Under the pieces are notes generated by a model. That model searched no databases. It was not told where the DNA came from and was given only the letters and a program-made list of their open reading frames with translations. A program made the translations under genes and the position numbers. Below are positions 28,701 to 38,187 of a stretch of DNA of 64,000 nt, one piece after another. The first letter of the stretch is position 1; every line of letters begins with the position of its first letter. This stretch comes from SAR202 cluster bacterium. GTDB lineage: Bacteria; Chloroflexota; Dehalococcoidia; Lucifugimonadales; Lucifugimonadaceae. The DNA is taken from contig VFGZ01000033.1 in the NCBI GenBank assembly GCA_009392215.1, forward strand, positions 1 to 64,000. Direction: 5' to 3'.

Positions 28701-29297
28701 TTGGAAAAATTCAGGAAACTTACTAGTATCGTTGCTCCACTTGATAGAGCGAATGTTGATACTGATCAAATTATACCGAAGCAGTTTCTCAAGAGGATTG
28801 AAAGAACAGGATTCGGAGAGTTTGCCTTCTTTGATTGGAGATATCTTGAAGATGGTGTGCTTAATCCTGATTTTATTTTGAATGAAGATCGTTACCGGGG
28901 TGCCAATATCCTTGCAGGTGGCCGTAATTTCGGTTCGGGTTCCTCCCGTGAGCATGCTCCCTGGGCATTGATGGAAATGGGATACAAAGCGATCATCTCG
29001 ACAAGTTTTGCTGATATTTTCCGTAACAACTGTATGCAAAATGGGCTTTTGCCAGTGATTTTAGAAGAAGCCGAAGTTGACACAATTATGGCGCGGGCAC
29101 TCCGCGGCACTGGGTATAAGGTGACAGTTGACTTGGATTCACAGACGGTTAAAGATGATCTTGGACTTAATGCTAATTTTGATATAGATCCGTTTCGAAA
29201 GAATTCACTAATGGCGGGTCTTGATGACGTGGGTGTCACTATGGAATTCAGCAAAGAAATTGACATGTATGAGGGAAGGCAAAAGAAACGCTGGTAG
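28701..29297 (+). CDS. leuD: 3-Isopropylmalate dehydratase, small subunit
   Basis: A 198-residue swivelling-domain subunit. DTDQIIPKQFLKRIERTGFG near residue 20 and FGSGSSREHAPWAL mid-protein are diagnostic. Start TTG 28701 follows GAAAGG, 5 bp after the DUF4328 gene. LeuCD probably also processes citramalate for isoleucine synthesis (inference from cimA). Confidence 0.96.
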   Translation: MEKFRKLTSIVAPLDRANVDTDQIIPKQFLKRIERTGFGEFAFFDWRYLEDGVLNPDFILNEDRYRGANILAGGRNFGSGSSREHAPWALMEMGYKAIISTSFADIFRNNCMQNGLLPVILEEAEVDTIMARALRGTGYKVTVDLDSQTVKDDLGLNANFDIDPFRKNSLMAGLDDVGVTMEFSKEIDMYEGRQKKRW

Positions 29298-29416
29298 CTA
29301 ACTTTCACAGATCCAGACCTTTTATAATTTGTTGTGGTGAGAGTCGCTTGGCACTGTTAGACTTCACAGGATGTTTCAAAAAATCTCTTTCATGTAAGAG
29401 AAAGCAGGGCTTTTAA

Positions 29417-30526
29417 ATGGATTTACGGATTGCAGTTCTTGGTGGGGATGGTATCGGTCCCGAAGTAACGGCAGAAGCAGTAAAGGTTCTTGATGCTATA
29501 GGGCGTCGTTATGGTCACGAATTTACTTATATAACTGGACCGGTTGGTGGTACGGCTATAGACATGACGGGTTCAGCGCTCCCCGCTGACACCATGAATA
29601 TTGTTTTAGGATCTGATGCGGTTCTTTTTGGAGCTGTCGGTGGGCCAAAATGGGATGATCCTGTAGCTAAGGTACGACCCGAAGATGGCATATTGGCTCT
29701 GAGAAAAGGTCTTGGACTGTATGCAAATTTGAGGCCTTGCAAAGTTTATGAACAGTTGATCGATACTTCTCCGATTCGCCCAGAAAGACTTGTTGATGTT
29801 GATTTCATCATAGTTCGTGAATTAACTGGTGGTTTGTATTTTGGTAAACCGAAACGTCGGTGGGAAAATTCTAGGGGGCGACGGGCTGTAGACACGCTAG
29901 CGTATTCCGAAAAAGAGATCGAGAGAGTTGTCCGCATTGGATTTGAGCTGGCCCGTGATCGTCGAAAACGACTTCACTCACTGGATAAAATGAATGTGAT
30001 GGAATCATCCCGGCTTTGGCGTGAGGTAGCGACTGAAGTCGGGATTGAGTATCCCGATGTGGAATTAATACATATGTTGGCAGATAACGCCGCTATGCAG
30101 ATAATAACCCAGCCATCTATATTTGATGTGATAGTCGCTGAGAATATGTTTGGAGATATCCTTTCGGATGAAGCCGCGGTGATTGGTGGCTCTTTGGGAA
30201 TGTTACCCTCAGCTTCGATTTCATCTTTGCCACCGAAAAATGGCCGTCGTCGCAGGGGCGGTAAACCAGCTTTATACGAACCGATCCACGGTTCTGCACC
30301 TGATATTGCGGGCAAATCCCTTGCTAATCCAATGGCTTCCATTCTTAGCTCGGCTATGCTTCTAAGATTTTCAGCTGGTCTCAATACGGAGGCTGACGCA
30401 ATAGAAAAAGCAGTTGATTCGGTGCTATCTGAGGGGTACAGGACGCTCGATATTTCATCTGGGACCGATCGACCTCTTACGACTACTCAAGTAGGCGATA
30501 TGATTGCAGGCTTAGTATCAAGTTAA
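29417..30526 (+). CDS. leuB: 3-Isopropylmalate dehydrogenase
   Basis: NAD-dependent oxidative decarboxylase of 369 residues, last leucine-specific gene of the operon. LGGDGIGPEV at the N-terminus, RELTGGLYFGKP in the middle and the segment NMFGDILSDEAAVIGGSLGM are typical. A short Arg/Lys-rich insert (KNGRRRRGGKP, near 275) interrupts the usual run into LYEPIHGSAPDIAGK. A stem-loop follows the stop. Confidence 0.96.
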   Translation: MDLRIAVLGGDGIGPEVTAEAVKVLDAIGRRYGHEFTYITGPVGGTAIDMTGSALPADTMNIVLGSDAVLFGAVGGPKWDDPVAKVRPEDGILALRKGLGLYANLRPCKVYEQLIDTSPIRPERLVDVDFIIVRELTGGLYFGKPKRRWENSRGRRAVDTLAYSEKEIERVVRIGFELARDRRKRLHSLDKMNVMESSRLWREVATEVGIEYPDVELIHMLADNAAMQIITQPSIFDVIVAENMFGDILSDEAAVIGGSLGMLPSASISSLPPKNGRRRRGGKPALYEPIHGSAPDIAGKSLANPMASILSSAMLLRFSAGLNTEADAIEKAVDSVLSEGYRTLDISSGTDRPLTTTQVGDMIAGLVSS

Positions 30527-30535
30527 ATTTTTGGT

Positions 30536-30586
30536 CCGGATCTCTAACTTGTTTACAAGCAAGATAAGAGGTCCGGTGATTTTTAT
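30536..30586 (+). terminator. Intrinsic terminator after leuB
   Basis: CCGGATCTCT (30536-30545) pairs with AGAGGTCCGG (30567-30576) with one G-U pair; an inner CTTG/CAAG stem closes the loop. It is followed by TGATTTTTATT. The U-rich tail lies on the plus-strand side and overlaps the stop codon of the convergent gene. Confidence 0.7.
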
Positions 30587-31788
30587 TGTTGTGCGTCAGG
30601 GTCCTTACCCGAGAAATCTTCATCTGGATCAATTTCATGACCAGCCAGCCAGTCTGGATCGAGGTTGACTCCTAAGCCCGGTCGATCAGAAACGTAAAGG
30701 TCGCCATTTTTTATATCTAATGGATGATCGATCATTACGTTGTAACTTGTTAGGTCGTACCGGCTCGTTTCTAGTTTGTAAAAATTCGGTACGGTCAGCA
30801 TGACCTGTGCACCTGAAATAACGTTTATTGGGCCGGAGGCATCATGCGGAGAAATTGGGACATAATAGGCTTCTGCCATTGTAGCTATTTTTTTAAGTTC
30901 TGTGACTCCACCGGTCCAGGTTATGTCCGGCATGATGTAGTCGGCTAAATTGTTTTCAAAAATTGGAACGAATTCCCACCTTGTATGAAGTCTTTCACCG
31001 ACCGATATAAGTGGTGAAATTTGGTCTTTAACCTGCTTCAGTGCTTTCCAGCTCTCGGTTGGGACGGGTTCTTCGAACCAGAAAATATCCCATTCAGCCA
31101 TTTGATTTGCAAGCCTCGTAGCTGTAGGTACGTTGTACATACCGTGGGCATCGATAAGAATTTCTATATCGGCTCCTGCCGTTTCTCGAGCTGCTGCCAG
31201 AATATCCATCGCAGTGGCTTCGGCTTCAGGGCTGATTTCACCATCGAGGAAGCTTGCATTTCCAACGTGAAGATTGGGCATCATGGGATCCATCTTGAAG
31301 GCCCGGTGTCCAGAGTCGACGATATCTTTTACAGGCTGGATAATCTCGTCTGGAGTTTTAGCTTGAGGTGGATGAGTGTACAAAGCGATACGGTCACGTA
31401 CAGCTCCTCCGAGTAACTTGTAAATTGGTTGGTTAAGCGCTTTGCCACGAATATCCCAGAGGGCAATATCTATACCACTTATCGCAGCCGTTGTAGCTCC
31501 TCGAGTCCCTACGTAGGTCATTCCTCTAAAAATTTTCGCCCAAATTCGTTCTATATCTTCAGGATTTTCTCCGATTATCCATTTGCCAATCTGATCAACA
31601 AACGCCGATATTGCCCTATTGGCCACTGGACCAGGATAAGTGGTTATTTCTCCCCATCCGGTGATTCCTTCGTCAGTGTCGACCTGAATAAACACGAACG
31701 TTCTTGACCCTGAATTTTTGTTATCAGGACTTGGATTATCGTTCCATGGAGCTCGGACTATCCACGATCTGGCATTAGTTATCTTCAA
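30583..31788 (-). CDS. Mandelate racemase/muconate lactonizing enzyme family protein, copy 2
   Basis: A 401-residue enolase-superfamily enzyme. Likely Mg ligands are Asp213 (LIDAHGMYN), Glu239 (WFEEP) and Glu265 (SVGERLHT); His315 of PISPHDASGP is in the general-base position, and KMD (165-167) is the second-strand motif. Together these match acid-sugar dehydratases (galactonate dehydratase-like) better than racemases. The polar C-terminal tail after about 380 is acidic. It is divergent from the penicillin-acylase gene across a 180 bp region with a 14-bp palindrome. Substrate not deducible. Confidence 0.88.
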   Translation of the reverse strand: MKITNARSWIVRAPWNDNPSPDNKNSGSRTFVFIQVDTDEGITGWGEITTYPGPVANRAISAFVDQIGKWIIGENPEDIERIWAKIFRGMTYVGTRGATTAAISGIDIALWDIRGKALNQPIYKLLGGAVRDRIALYTHPPQAKTPDEIIQPVKDIVDSGHRAFKMDPMMPNLHVGNASFLDGEISPEAEATAMDILAAARETAGADIEILIDAHGMYNVPTATRLANQMAEWDIFWFEEPVPTESWKALKQVKDQISPLISVGERLHTRWEFVPIFENNLADYIMPDITWTGGVTELKKIATMAEAYYVPISPHDASGPINVISGAQVMLTVPNFYKLETSRYDLTSYNVMIDHPLDIKNGDLYVSDRPGLGVNLDPDWLAGHEIDPDEDFSGKDPDAQQ

Positions 31789-31885
31789 TGTTGAACTCCT
31801 ATATTGTCCAATATCAATTTTCGTAGATTGGGGTTAATTCAATACAGTTGTGACTATCTGCTGGTTTCGCTATCGGTCAACCTTA

Positions 31886-31899
31886 ACTTACATGTAAGT
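31886..31899. promoter_or_regulatory. Perfect 14-bp palindrome in a divergent promoter region (possible operator)
   Basis: ACTTACATGTAAGT is a perfect palindrome between the divergent enolase-superfamily (-) and penicillin-acylase (+) genes. Such sites are typical for dimeric regulators of the TetR/GntR kind. No regulator gene is adjacent. Confidence 0.45.
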
Positions 31900-31968
31900 A
31901 TGTTGGGTACCAAGGGAGTTTGTTAACCTGCAATACTATAAATCATAGCTTGAATATATAGAGGTTTT

Positions 31969-34314
31969 ATGACAAATCAGATAACGGAGGCCGACCTTAA
32001 AGGCGCTCTTCCAGATGTTCAATCTGAACAAAAACTTAGCGGAATTGTTTCCGAAGCTACTATATATCGCGATAGGTGGGGTATCCCTCACATAGTGGCT
32101 GACAATGAATCGGATCTTTTTTTTGCACAAGGTTTTGCTACAGCTCAGGATCGATTATTTCAGATGGATCACGACAGGATGAGATGTCTTGGAAGGTCTG
32201 CAGAACATCTGGGTGCTATTGGGCTTGCGCAAGATAAACTCATGCGCTGCCGTTCGCTCGAAGCTGTTTCAAAGCGTGATCTGGAAGTGTCATCTGATGA
32301 AGTGCGGGTGATGATTTCTGCCTACACCCGAGGGGTTAATGCATTTATAGATTCCGATGCGCCGTTGCCAGTAGAGTACAAATTAACTAAGACCAAACCA
32401 GAAAAATGGGAAGATTGGCACTGTGTTCTTGTTTATAAAGTTCGCAATACCGCCGAAGGCTCATTCCAAGCTAAGTTATGGCTTGCGAAATTAGCTCAGG
32501 AGATCGGACCTGAAGGCGTTGCCAGGATATCTGTCGGTAGTCAACCACAAGCATTAATGACAGTCCCGCCCGGTTCAGAATACTCCGGTCCAGCGCTAAG
32601 CGCTGTCGAAGAACTTACCGAAATCGTCAATACTACATCGTCACTTTTGGAAACAGATGGTGGTTCAAATGGATGGGCTATTTCGGGAGATCGCACGGTG
32701 TCTGGATTACCTTTGGTAGCGGGAGATTCTCATCGCGGATTGGAAGTTCCCAATGTTTACTATCAGATTCATCTTAAAGCTCCTACTTTCCAGATCCTTG
32801 GATATTCCATCCCAGGAGTACCAATGGCGATGCATTTCGCTCATAACGATTATGTCGGATGGGGAATGACGCATGGAGGGGCTGATACGCAGGATCTGTT
32901 TGTGGAACAACTTCGTCATTTGTCGGGACGGGTTGAATATCTTTACAAGGGTGAATGGCTCGAAGCGGCAACGAATATTCAGAAGTTATCCGTACGTGAT
33001 GGGGAATCTCAAGAAGTTACCGTAATTGAGACGCGTCATGGTCCTATCATCGCAGGATCACTGGACTCCGGATGGGGGTTGGCTATTTCAGATCCAGGGT
33101 CTGGTTCAGGAACTGAGTGGCTTGACGCTGCTTATAGTGCTATGAAGGCTCGGTCTGCTGACGAACTTGAAAAAGCGTTCGAGACTTGGACTGATCGCGT
33201 GAACAACTATCCCTATGCCGACGTTTTTGGCAATTTCGGTTATCTGTTTAAGGGTCGAGTACCGTCTCGTTCTGGAGTTAATGGTTGGGGTCCGGTTCCA
33301 GGTTGGACGGGGAAGCATGAGTGGGATGGATTTATTCCAGATTCGGAATTGCCAAAATCAATGAATCCTGATTCAGGTTGGGTGGTTACATGCAATCAAC
33401 GGGTGGTTGGTCATGAATATCAACACTATCTCACACACATGTATGGGACAGATTATCGGGCGCGGCGGGTTAGGGATCGTATCGGCCAACTATCATGTCG
33501 AAAGGCAACGGTTACAGATATGTCGGCGATTCATGCTGACACAATTTCTATACCTGCTGTTATTTTGTCTGGAGCGATCGCTAAATTACCACAATTAGAC
33601 GGGTTATATCGTCGTGCCGCGCAGCTTATAAAAAATTGGGATCACGATCTTAGAGAAGATTCGGTAGCGGCAGCGATTTATGAGGCGTCTTCCAGAGAAC
33701 TCAGTAAGCTTTTAGCGACTCGTGCCTACGGCGCATTATCTGGGGGTATAACGGGTGAAGCGGTTGACGCAGGGGCTGAAGATCACCTTCGGCGACAACT
33801 TAAACCAGATTTTATACGCAGGCTTAATGATGGTTCATTATCGGATCTGGACTATGGGTTTGTAACGGAGGATTTGGTTGAAGAATCGTTTAAGGCTGGG
33901 GTGAACTATTTATTAACGCGATATGGTGCTGAGATGAAAAAATGGCGATGGGGTGAAATGCATCAGACGGATCATGTTCACCCCCTCGCGAGATCTTTCC
34001 CAGAATCGTCTGATAAATTGAACCCGCCTAAGGTTTCCGCACCGGGGGATTCTGACGTGCCATTCGCTAGTGGGAGTCCCACAACTGCGGAGTTTTCGAT
34101 CAGAACTGGTCCTATAAATAGATACATACATGATCCTTCAGACTGGAGTAACGGTCGTTGGATTGTACCCCTTGGATCATCGGGTCATCCTGCCAGTCCC
34201 CATTTCTCAGATCAACAGGGGATGTGGGCTGCAGTTGAAACCATTCCGCAATTATGGGACTGGGGTGTAATAGCTGATGATGCAGAATCTATACAACGGC
34301 TTACTGCTGATTAA
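31969..34314 (+). CDS. Penicillin acylase (S45) family amidase
   Basis: Ntn-hydrolase of 781 residues made as a precursor. The alpha region (about 28-170) begins IYRDRWGIPHIVADNESDLF. The beta chain would begin at Ser233 in DGGSNGWAISGDRT, the autocatalytic cleavage site and nucleophile. HFAHNDYVGWGMTHGGADTQ and the C-terminal HPLARSFPES are further family blocks. There is no signal peptide, whereas many characterised homologues are periplasmic, so it is probably cytoplasmic. Members cleave penicillins, acyl-homoserine lactones or other amides. Placed among catabolic genes it may release an acid for the neighbouring enolase-family enzymes (inference). Confidence 0.9.
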   Translation: MTNQITEADLKGALPDVQSEQKLSGIVSEATIYRDRWGIPHIVADNESDLFFAQGFATAQDRLFQMDHDRMRCLGRSAEHLGAIGLAQDKLMRCRSLEAVSKRDLEVSSDEVRVMISAYTRGVNAFIDSDAPLPVEYKLTKTKPEKWEDWHCVLVYKVRNTAEGSFQAKLWLAKLAQEIGPEGVARISVGSQPQALMTVPPGSEYSGPALSAVEELTEIVNTTSSLLETDGGSNGWAISGDRTVSGLPLVAGDSHRGLEVPNVYYQIHLKAPTFQILGYSIPGVPMAMHFAHNDYVGWGMTHGGADTQDLFVEQLRHLSGRVEYLYKGEWLEAATNIQKLSVRDGESQEVTVIETRHGPIIAGSLDSGWGLAISDPGSGSGTEWLDAAYSAMKARSADELEKAFETWTDRVNNYPYADVFGNFGYLFKGRVPSRSGVNGWGPVPGWTGKHEWDGFIPDSELPKSMNPDSGWVVTCNQRVVGHEYQHYLTHMYGTDYRARRVRDRIGQLSCRKATVTDMSAIHADTISIPAVILSGAIAKLPQLDGLYRRAAQLIKNWDHDLREDSVAAAIYEASSRELSKLLATRAYGALSGGITGEAVDAGAEDHLRRQLKPDFIRRLNDGSLSDLDYGFVTEDLVEESFKAGVNYLLTRYGAEMKKWRWGEMHQTDHVHPLARSFPESSDKLNPPKVSAPGDSDVPFASGSPTTAEFSIRTGPINRYIHDPSDWSNGRWIVPLGSSGHPASPHFSDQQGMWAAVETIPQLWDWGVIADDAESIQRLTAD

Positions 34315-34385
34315 ATTTTTCGATTTTGTATCGATTGGTGGGATACGTTTCTGTCGTGTTGAAGGACTTTTTATTAGTTTTTGAT

Positions 34386-35540
34386 TCAATGCCATTGACG
34401 TTCGTCTTCTACGGTTCGGATACTTCTAGGCGGGAATGGTGCGTAGGGGTAATTTGCAAGTTTTGTTTCGTCGATTTCTATCCCAAGTCCTGGCTCGGTC
34501 GGTAGCTCTATGTAGCTGTTATTTGGCTCCAGATAACCCTTGGTTATGTTTCGACAAACGTCTTCGACATTTACGAAATATTCGTATATGAGAAAGTTAG
34601 GGATGGTTGCAGAGGCGTGCACCGCCGCTGCGCATCCGATTGAAGTGGAGTTATATCCATGTGGTGAAACGGCTATATAGTGGGGCTGAGCCATCGCAGC
34701 TATTTGTGTGAGTTCGAGGATCCCACCAGTGTTACAGATGTCTGGATTAATGATATCTGCAGCACGTTTATCGAAGATTTCCCGAAAGCCATTACGAGTG
34801 TAGTGTGCTTCACCTGTCACTACAGGGATGGTAGTGTTGTTTTTCACCTCCAAGATAGCGTCAATATTGTCGGGCGGGCAGGGCTCTTCAAACCAGTAAG
34901 GACTGTATTGTTCCATTTGTTTTGCAGCATTGATCGCGTGCACTGGGGCAAGGCGTCGGTGAACTTCTATTAGAAGTTCTACGTGGGGTCCCACTGCTTC
35001 ACGTACTTTGGCTACAGTATTGGCTGCTGCTGCAAGTTCATCCCTGTTAGGGTATTCACGCCATGGTCCCGGGAACGGATCGAATTTTAGAGCGTTAAAT
35101 CCGCGTTGCTCTACAAGTTCTGCAGCTTCTTGTGCTATATCGTCTGGTGAACCGTGCCCCCAGCCATTTGCATATACACGTATATGCGGCCTGACAGGTC
35201 CGCCTAACAGATTGTATATCGGTTGTTCGACAGTTTTGCCAATAATGTCCCACATTGCGATTTCTATTCCACTCAAAGCGCAATGCAGATCCATCGCTGA
35301 TCTTTTGGTGGCGAAATCTTCATGCGCAATGTGCATGAAATGACGTATATGGAACGGGTCACGATCTATCAGGTATCTAGATAGCTGATCGATGTGAGAT
35401 TCGATTTGAATATCCCGATCTGCCTGAGCATAAGCTTCACCCCATCCTGTAATACCAGCATCGGTAGACAGCTTGATGTAGATAAAATTTTTGCCTGTTC
35501 CTGGATTCCACTTTATGACTTCGATATCAGTGATTTTCAA
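34386..35540 (-). CDS. Mandelate racemase/muconate lactonizing enzyme family protein, copy 3 (galactonate dehydratase-like)
   Basis: A 384-residue enolase-superfamily enzyme. The KFD triad (152-154, LKFDPFPGPW), Glu192 (LIEVHRRL), Glu218 (WFEEP), Glu244 (TGEAHYT) and His294 (SPHGYNS) form the active-site set. The first metal ligand position is Glu-x-His rather than Asp-x-Asn, as seen in some acid-sugar dehydratases. It lies about 110 bp downstream of the 2-keto-4-pentenoate hydratase gene on the same strand and is convergent with the penicillin acylase. Confidence 0.88.
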   Translation of the reverse strand: MKITDIEVIKWNPGTGKNFIYIKLSTDAGITGWGEAYAQADRDIQIESHIDQLSRYLIDRDPFHIRHFMHIAHEDFATKRSAMDLHCALSGIEIAMWDIIGKTVEQPIYNLLGGPVRPHIRVYANGWGHGSPDDIAQEAAELVEQRGFNALKFDPFPGPWREYPNRDELAAAANTVAKVREAVGPHVELLIEVHRRLAPVHAINAAKQMEQYSPYWFEEPCPPDNIDAILEVKNNTTIPVVTGEAHYTRNGFREIFDKRAADIINPDICNTGGILELTQIAAMAQPHYIAVSPHGYNSTSIGCAAAVHASATIPNFLIYEYFVNVEDVCRNITKGYLEPNNSYIELPTEPGLGIEIDETKLANYPYAPFPPRSIRTVEDERQWH

Positions 35541-35654
35541 TGCTTTGCTCCGGGATCTTAAATTATCCGACAGGATAACCTGTTTTTAGGCATCGTAACT
35601 GAGAGGCGTGATTATTAAGAATAAGTTGAGATTAGATGACTGTGGTCGTTCAAA

Positions 35655-36452
35655 TTAAACGAACTTAACCAATGCATCACCGACACCATCTATATCGATT
35701 GAAACCTCATCTCCCGGCAGCACCCATTGGGTCTCTACCACGCTTCCTAACATAACGATCTCGCCAGTTTTAAGATTTTTTCCGCGGGTGGCTAGTGAGT
35801 TTGCGAGCCAGGCAAGCGCCTCAAATGGGTGTCCAAGAATGTCGCCAGTTAAGCCTTTGCCAACCTCTTTTCCATTTATAGTCATATGGCCGATCGCTGA
35901 AGAAAGGTCTGGTGCATCTTGGATGCGCTTTGGTTGGCTGAGCACAATTCCTGAAGCAAAAAAGTCGTCTGCGATTAATGTTGGGGTGTCGACTGATTTA
36001 TAGTCGGTCCACCTATCATCCACAATTTCTATAGCTGCAAAAAGTGCTTTCACATTTGGTGCTACGGACTCTTGCGTAAATGGATTACCATCGGGAATAA
36101 GATCCGATCCTATGAATGCTGCTATTTCACACTCTACCCCGGGGTTAGAAAAATTTCGATGTTGCGCACTGGTGGCTATGTAGTTGGTTGATGTGTTTAA
36201 TATGCCACCTGAACATGGACCATCAATCTGCAAGAACTTTTGCATTACCGGTGTTGTGCATCCGATCTTGTATCCCACACGTTTTCCGTAGCCAGCTTCA
36301 TCGAGTAACAGATGGACTTGCTCTTGTACTAAATACCCCTCTGCCTCATCCGTGGGTCGGTATTTGTCTGGAAGTTGGTCGATGGGCTGGTTTCTTACAC
36401 GTGTCAGTGCCAGTATTCCTGCAGCTTGTTTTAGTTCTTCTTTGTTCATCAA
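35655..36452 (-). CDS. 2-Keto-4-pentenoate hydratase (MhpD/FAH superfamily)
   Basis: A 265-residue member of the FAH superfamily, adding water to 2-hydroxypenta-2,4-dienoate-like compounds in meta-cleavage pathways. YKIGCTTPVMQKFLQIDGPC and the metal-ligand segment NPGVECEIAAFIG are visible, and the C-terminal block LPGDEVSIDIDGVG fits. It starts 33 bp after cimA on the same strand, so it may be transcribed from the cimA T-box leader. The related decarboxylases (4-oxalocrotonate type) cannot be excluded. Confidence 0.88.
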   Translation of the reverse strand: MMNKEELKQAAGILALTRVRNQPIDQLPDKYRPTDEAEGYLVQEQVHLLLDEAGYGKRVGYKIGCTTPVMQKFLQIDGPCSGGILNTSTNYIATSAQHRNFSNPGVECEIAAFIGSDLIPDGNPFTQESVAPNVKALFAAIEIVDDRWTDYKSVDTPTLIADDFFASGIVLSQPKRIQDAPDLSSAIGHMTINGKEVGKGLTGDILGHPFEALAWLANSLATRGKNLKTGEIVMLGSVVETQWVLPGDEVSIDIDGVGDALVKFV

Positions 36453-36485
36453 ATTTTGGCACTGCCAATGTTGCTTCTAATGTCG

Positions 36486-38114
36486 CTATTGGTTAGTCCT
36501 AGTGATCTTGTTATTGAATAACCACCATTCAAAACTATCAGTTAAGGCTAGCCAACTAGCTTCGAGTATGTTGCTTGACGCTCCAACGGTGTGCCAGACG
36601 TTTTTATCATCTGCTGATTCGATTACAACTCTAACGGCTGCGCCGGTACCAACGCCTTCGTTGACAACTCTGACTTTATAGTCGGTTAATCGGATAGCAC
36701 TGAGTTCCGGATAGGCGTCAGTCAATCCTTTTCTCAGTGCCCCATCTAGAGCTCCAACTGGTCCATCTCCTTCAGCAGCTGTGTGAATGATATTGGTCCC
36801 GACCCTTACCTTTACTGTTGCTTCAGAAAGCATAGGGTGTTCGGCGCCATCGTTTCGCCACCCAGCACCAAAAGATGAACGTCGTTTATTTTCAACTATA
36901 ACCATAAAGTCAACTAGTTCGAACGGAGCTTCGTAGTTGGACAATGCCCGCCGAAGGACAAGATCGAATGACGCATTTGCACCTTCATATGAGAAACCTT
37001 TTGATTCTTGATCTTTAACGTATTGGACTATCTTACGCGCATCGGCCTCGTCGAGATCCTCATCTAATCCCATCTCTCGTATTCTATGAATAACGTTGCC
37101 GCGTCCTGATAATTCAGAAATTATTACACCATTTGAATTACCCACAGTAGATGGTTCGATATGTTGGTAAGCCTGTACGGATTTTTCAGTTGCGGCAGCG
37201 TGCAGTCCTCCTTTGTGTGAGAATGCACTGGATCCAACAAAAGGCTGGAATGGAAATGGTTGTCTGTTAACTCGTTCAGATACGAAGTTCGAAATCTCTG
37301 TAAGTGTCTTCAACTGTTCATCTGATACGGCTTTTATGCCCATTTTCAAGTTTAGGTTCCCAATGATACTGACCATGTTGGCATTGCCAGTACGTTCGCC
37401 ATAGCCGTTGATGCAGCCTTGTATCTGGTAAGCGCCAGCCTCAACAGCTGCGATCGCCGATGCCACTGCAGTATCTGTGTCATTGTGAGAGTGGATGCCG
37501 ATCAGGGGATCCCCCCCCAAATCGTTTTTGATTTCGCTAACAATATGAGCGATTTCATTTGGTAGTGTGCCTCCATTGGTATCACAAAGCACGAGTCGCT
37601 CCGCTCCTGCATTCATTGCTACATTTAGTACCTGAGCGGTGTAATCTGGATTAAGTTTGTAGCCGTCGAAGAAATGCTCAGCATCGAAGAACACTCGGCG
37701 GCCCTTTTTTTTCAGGTATGCAATAGAGTCGGCGATCATCGCTAAATTTTCTTCAAGTGAGGTTTCTAGAACATCTCTTACCTGGTATTCCGATGATTTT
37801 CCCACGAGCGTTATTATCGGAGCTTTTGTGTCGAGTAATGCCTGTAGCGTTGGGTCTTTGTCAGCATCGCCTTTAGCGCGTCTTGTATTGCCGAATGCAG
37901 CGACTTGGGCATGTTGGAGATCCAGTGATTGTACCCGCCGGAAATATTCGTCATCTTTGGGATTGGCACCTGCGTATCCGCCTTCAATTACATCGATGCC
38001 GAGTCGGTCAAGACGCTTCGTAATAGCAAGCTTGTCTTCTACAGATAGAGAAATCCCTTCCTGTTGGGTTCCGTCACGAAGTGTCGTGTCGTAAAGCTCA
38101 ACTTTGTTGGTCAT
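36486..38114 (-). CDS. cimA: Citramalate synthase
   Basis: DRE-TIM metallolyase of 542 residues, condensing pyruvate and acetyl-CoA to citramalate, entry to isoleucine synthesis independent of threonine. LYDTTLRDGTQQEGISLSVE near residue 6 and the metal site IGIHSHNDTDTAVA are diagnostic, and the GTQ variant is typical of CimA-type enzymes rather than LeuA. The regulatory domain is at about 410-530. The frame is open upstream to 38204, but that extension would run through the T-box terminator (poly-U), so ATG 38114 is used, with AGGAG about 12 bases ahead. Confidence 0.92.
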   Translation of the reverse strand: MTNKVELYDTTLRDGTQQEGISLSVEDKLAITKRLDRLGIDVIEGGYAGANPKDDEYFRRVQSLDLQHAQVAAFGNTRRAKGDADKDPTLQALLDTKAPIITLVGKSSEYQVRDVLETSLEENLAMIADSIAYLKKKGRRVFFDAEHFFDGYKLNPDYTAQVLNVAMNAGAERLVLCDTNGGTLPNEIAHIVSEIKNDLGGDPLIGIHSHNDTDTAVASAIAAVEAGAYQIQGCINGYGERTGNANMVSIIGNLNLKMGIKAVSDEQLKTLTEISNFVSERVNRQPFPFQPFVGSSAFSHKGGLHAAATEKSVQAYQHIEPSTVGNSNGVIISELSGRGNVIHRIREMGLDEDLDEADARKIVQYVKDQESKGFSYEGANASFDLVLRRALSNYEAPFELVDFMVIVENKRRSSFGAGWRNDGAEHPMLSEATVKVRVGTNIIHTAAEGDGPVGALDGALRKGLTDAYPELSAIRLTDYKVRVVNEGVGTGAAVRVVIESADDKNVWHTVGASSNILEASWLALTDSFEWWLFNNKITRTNQ

Positions 38115-38187
38115 GTTGCGCTTCAACTCCTGTGCTATGCGCTGTTCTAGATACGCTTTTATTGTGGATTCTTTTTCTGGTGATGAT

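Noticed and set aside
36486-38114. A second leuA (2-isopropylmalate synthase)
   Set aside because: The DTTLRDGTQQEG motif and the isoleucine-type T-box favour citramalate synthase, and a clear leuA lies in the leu operon at 24438.
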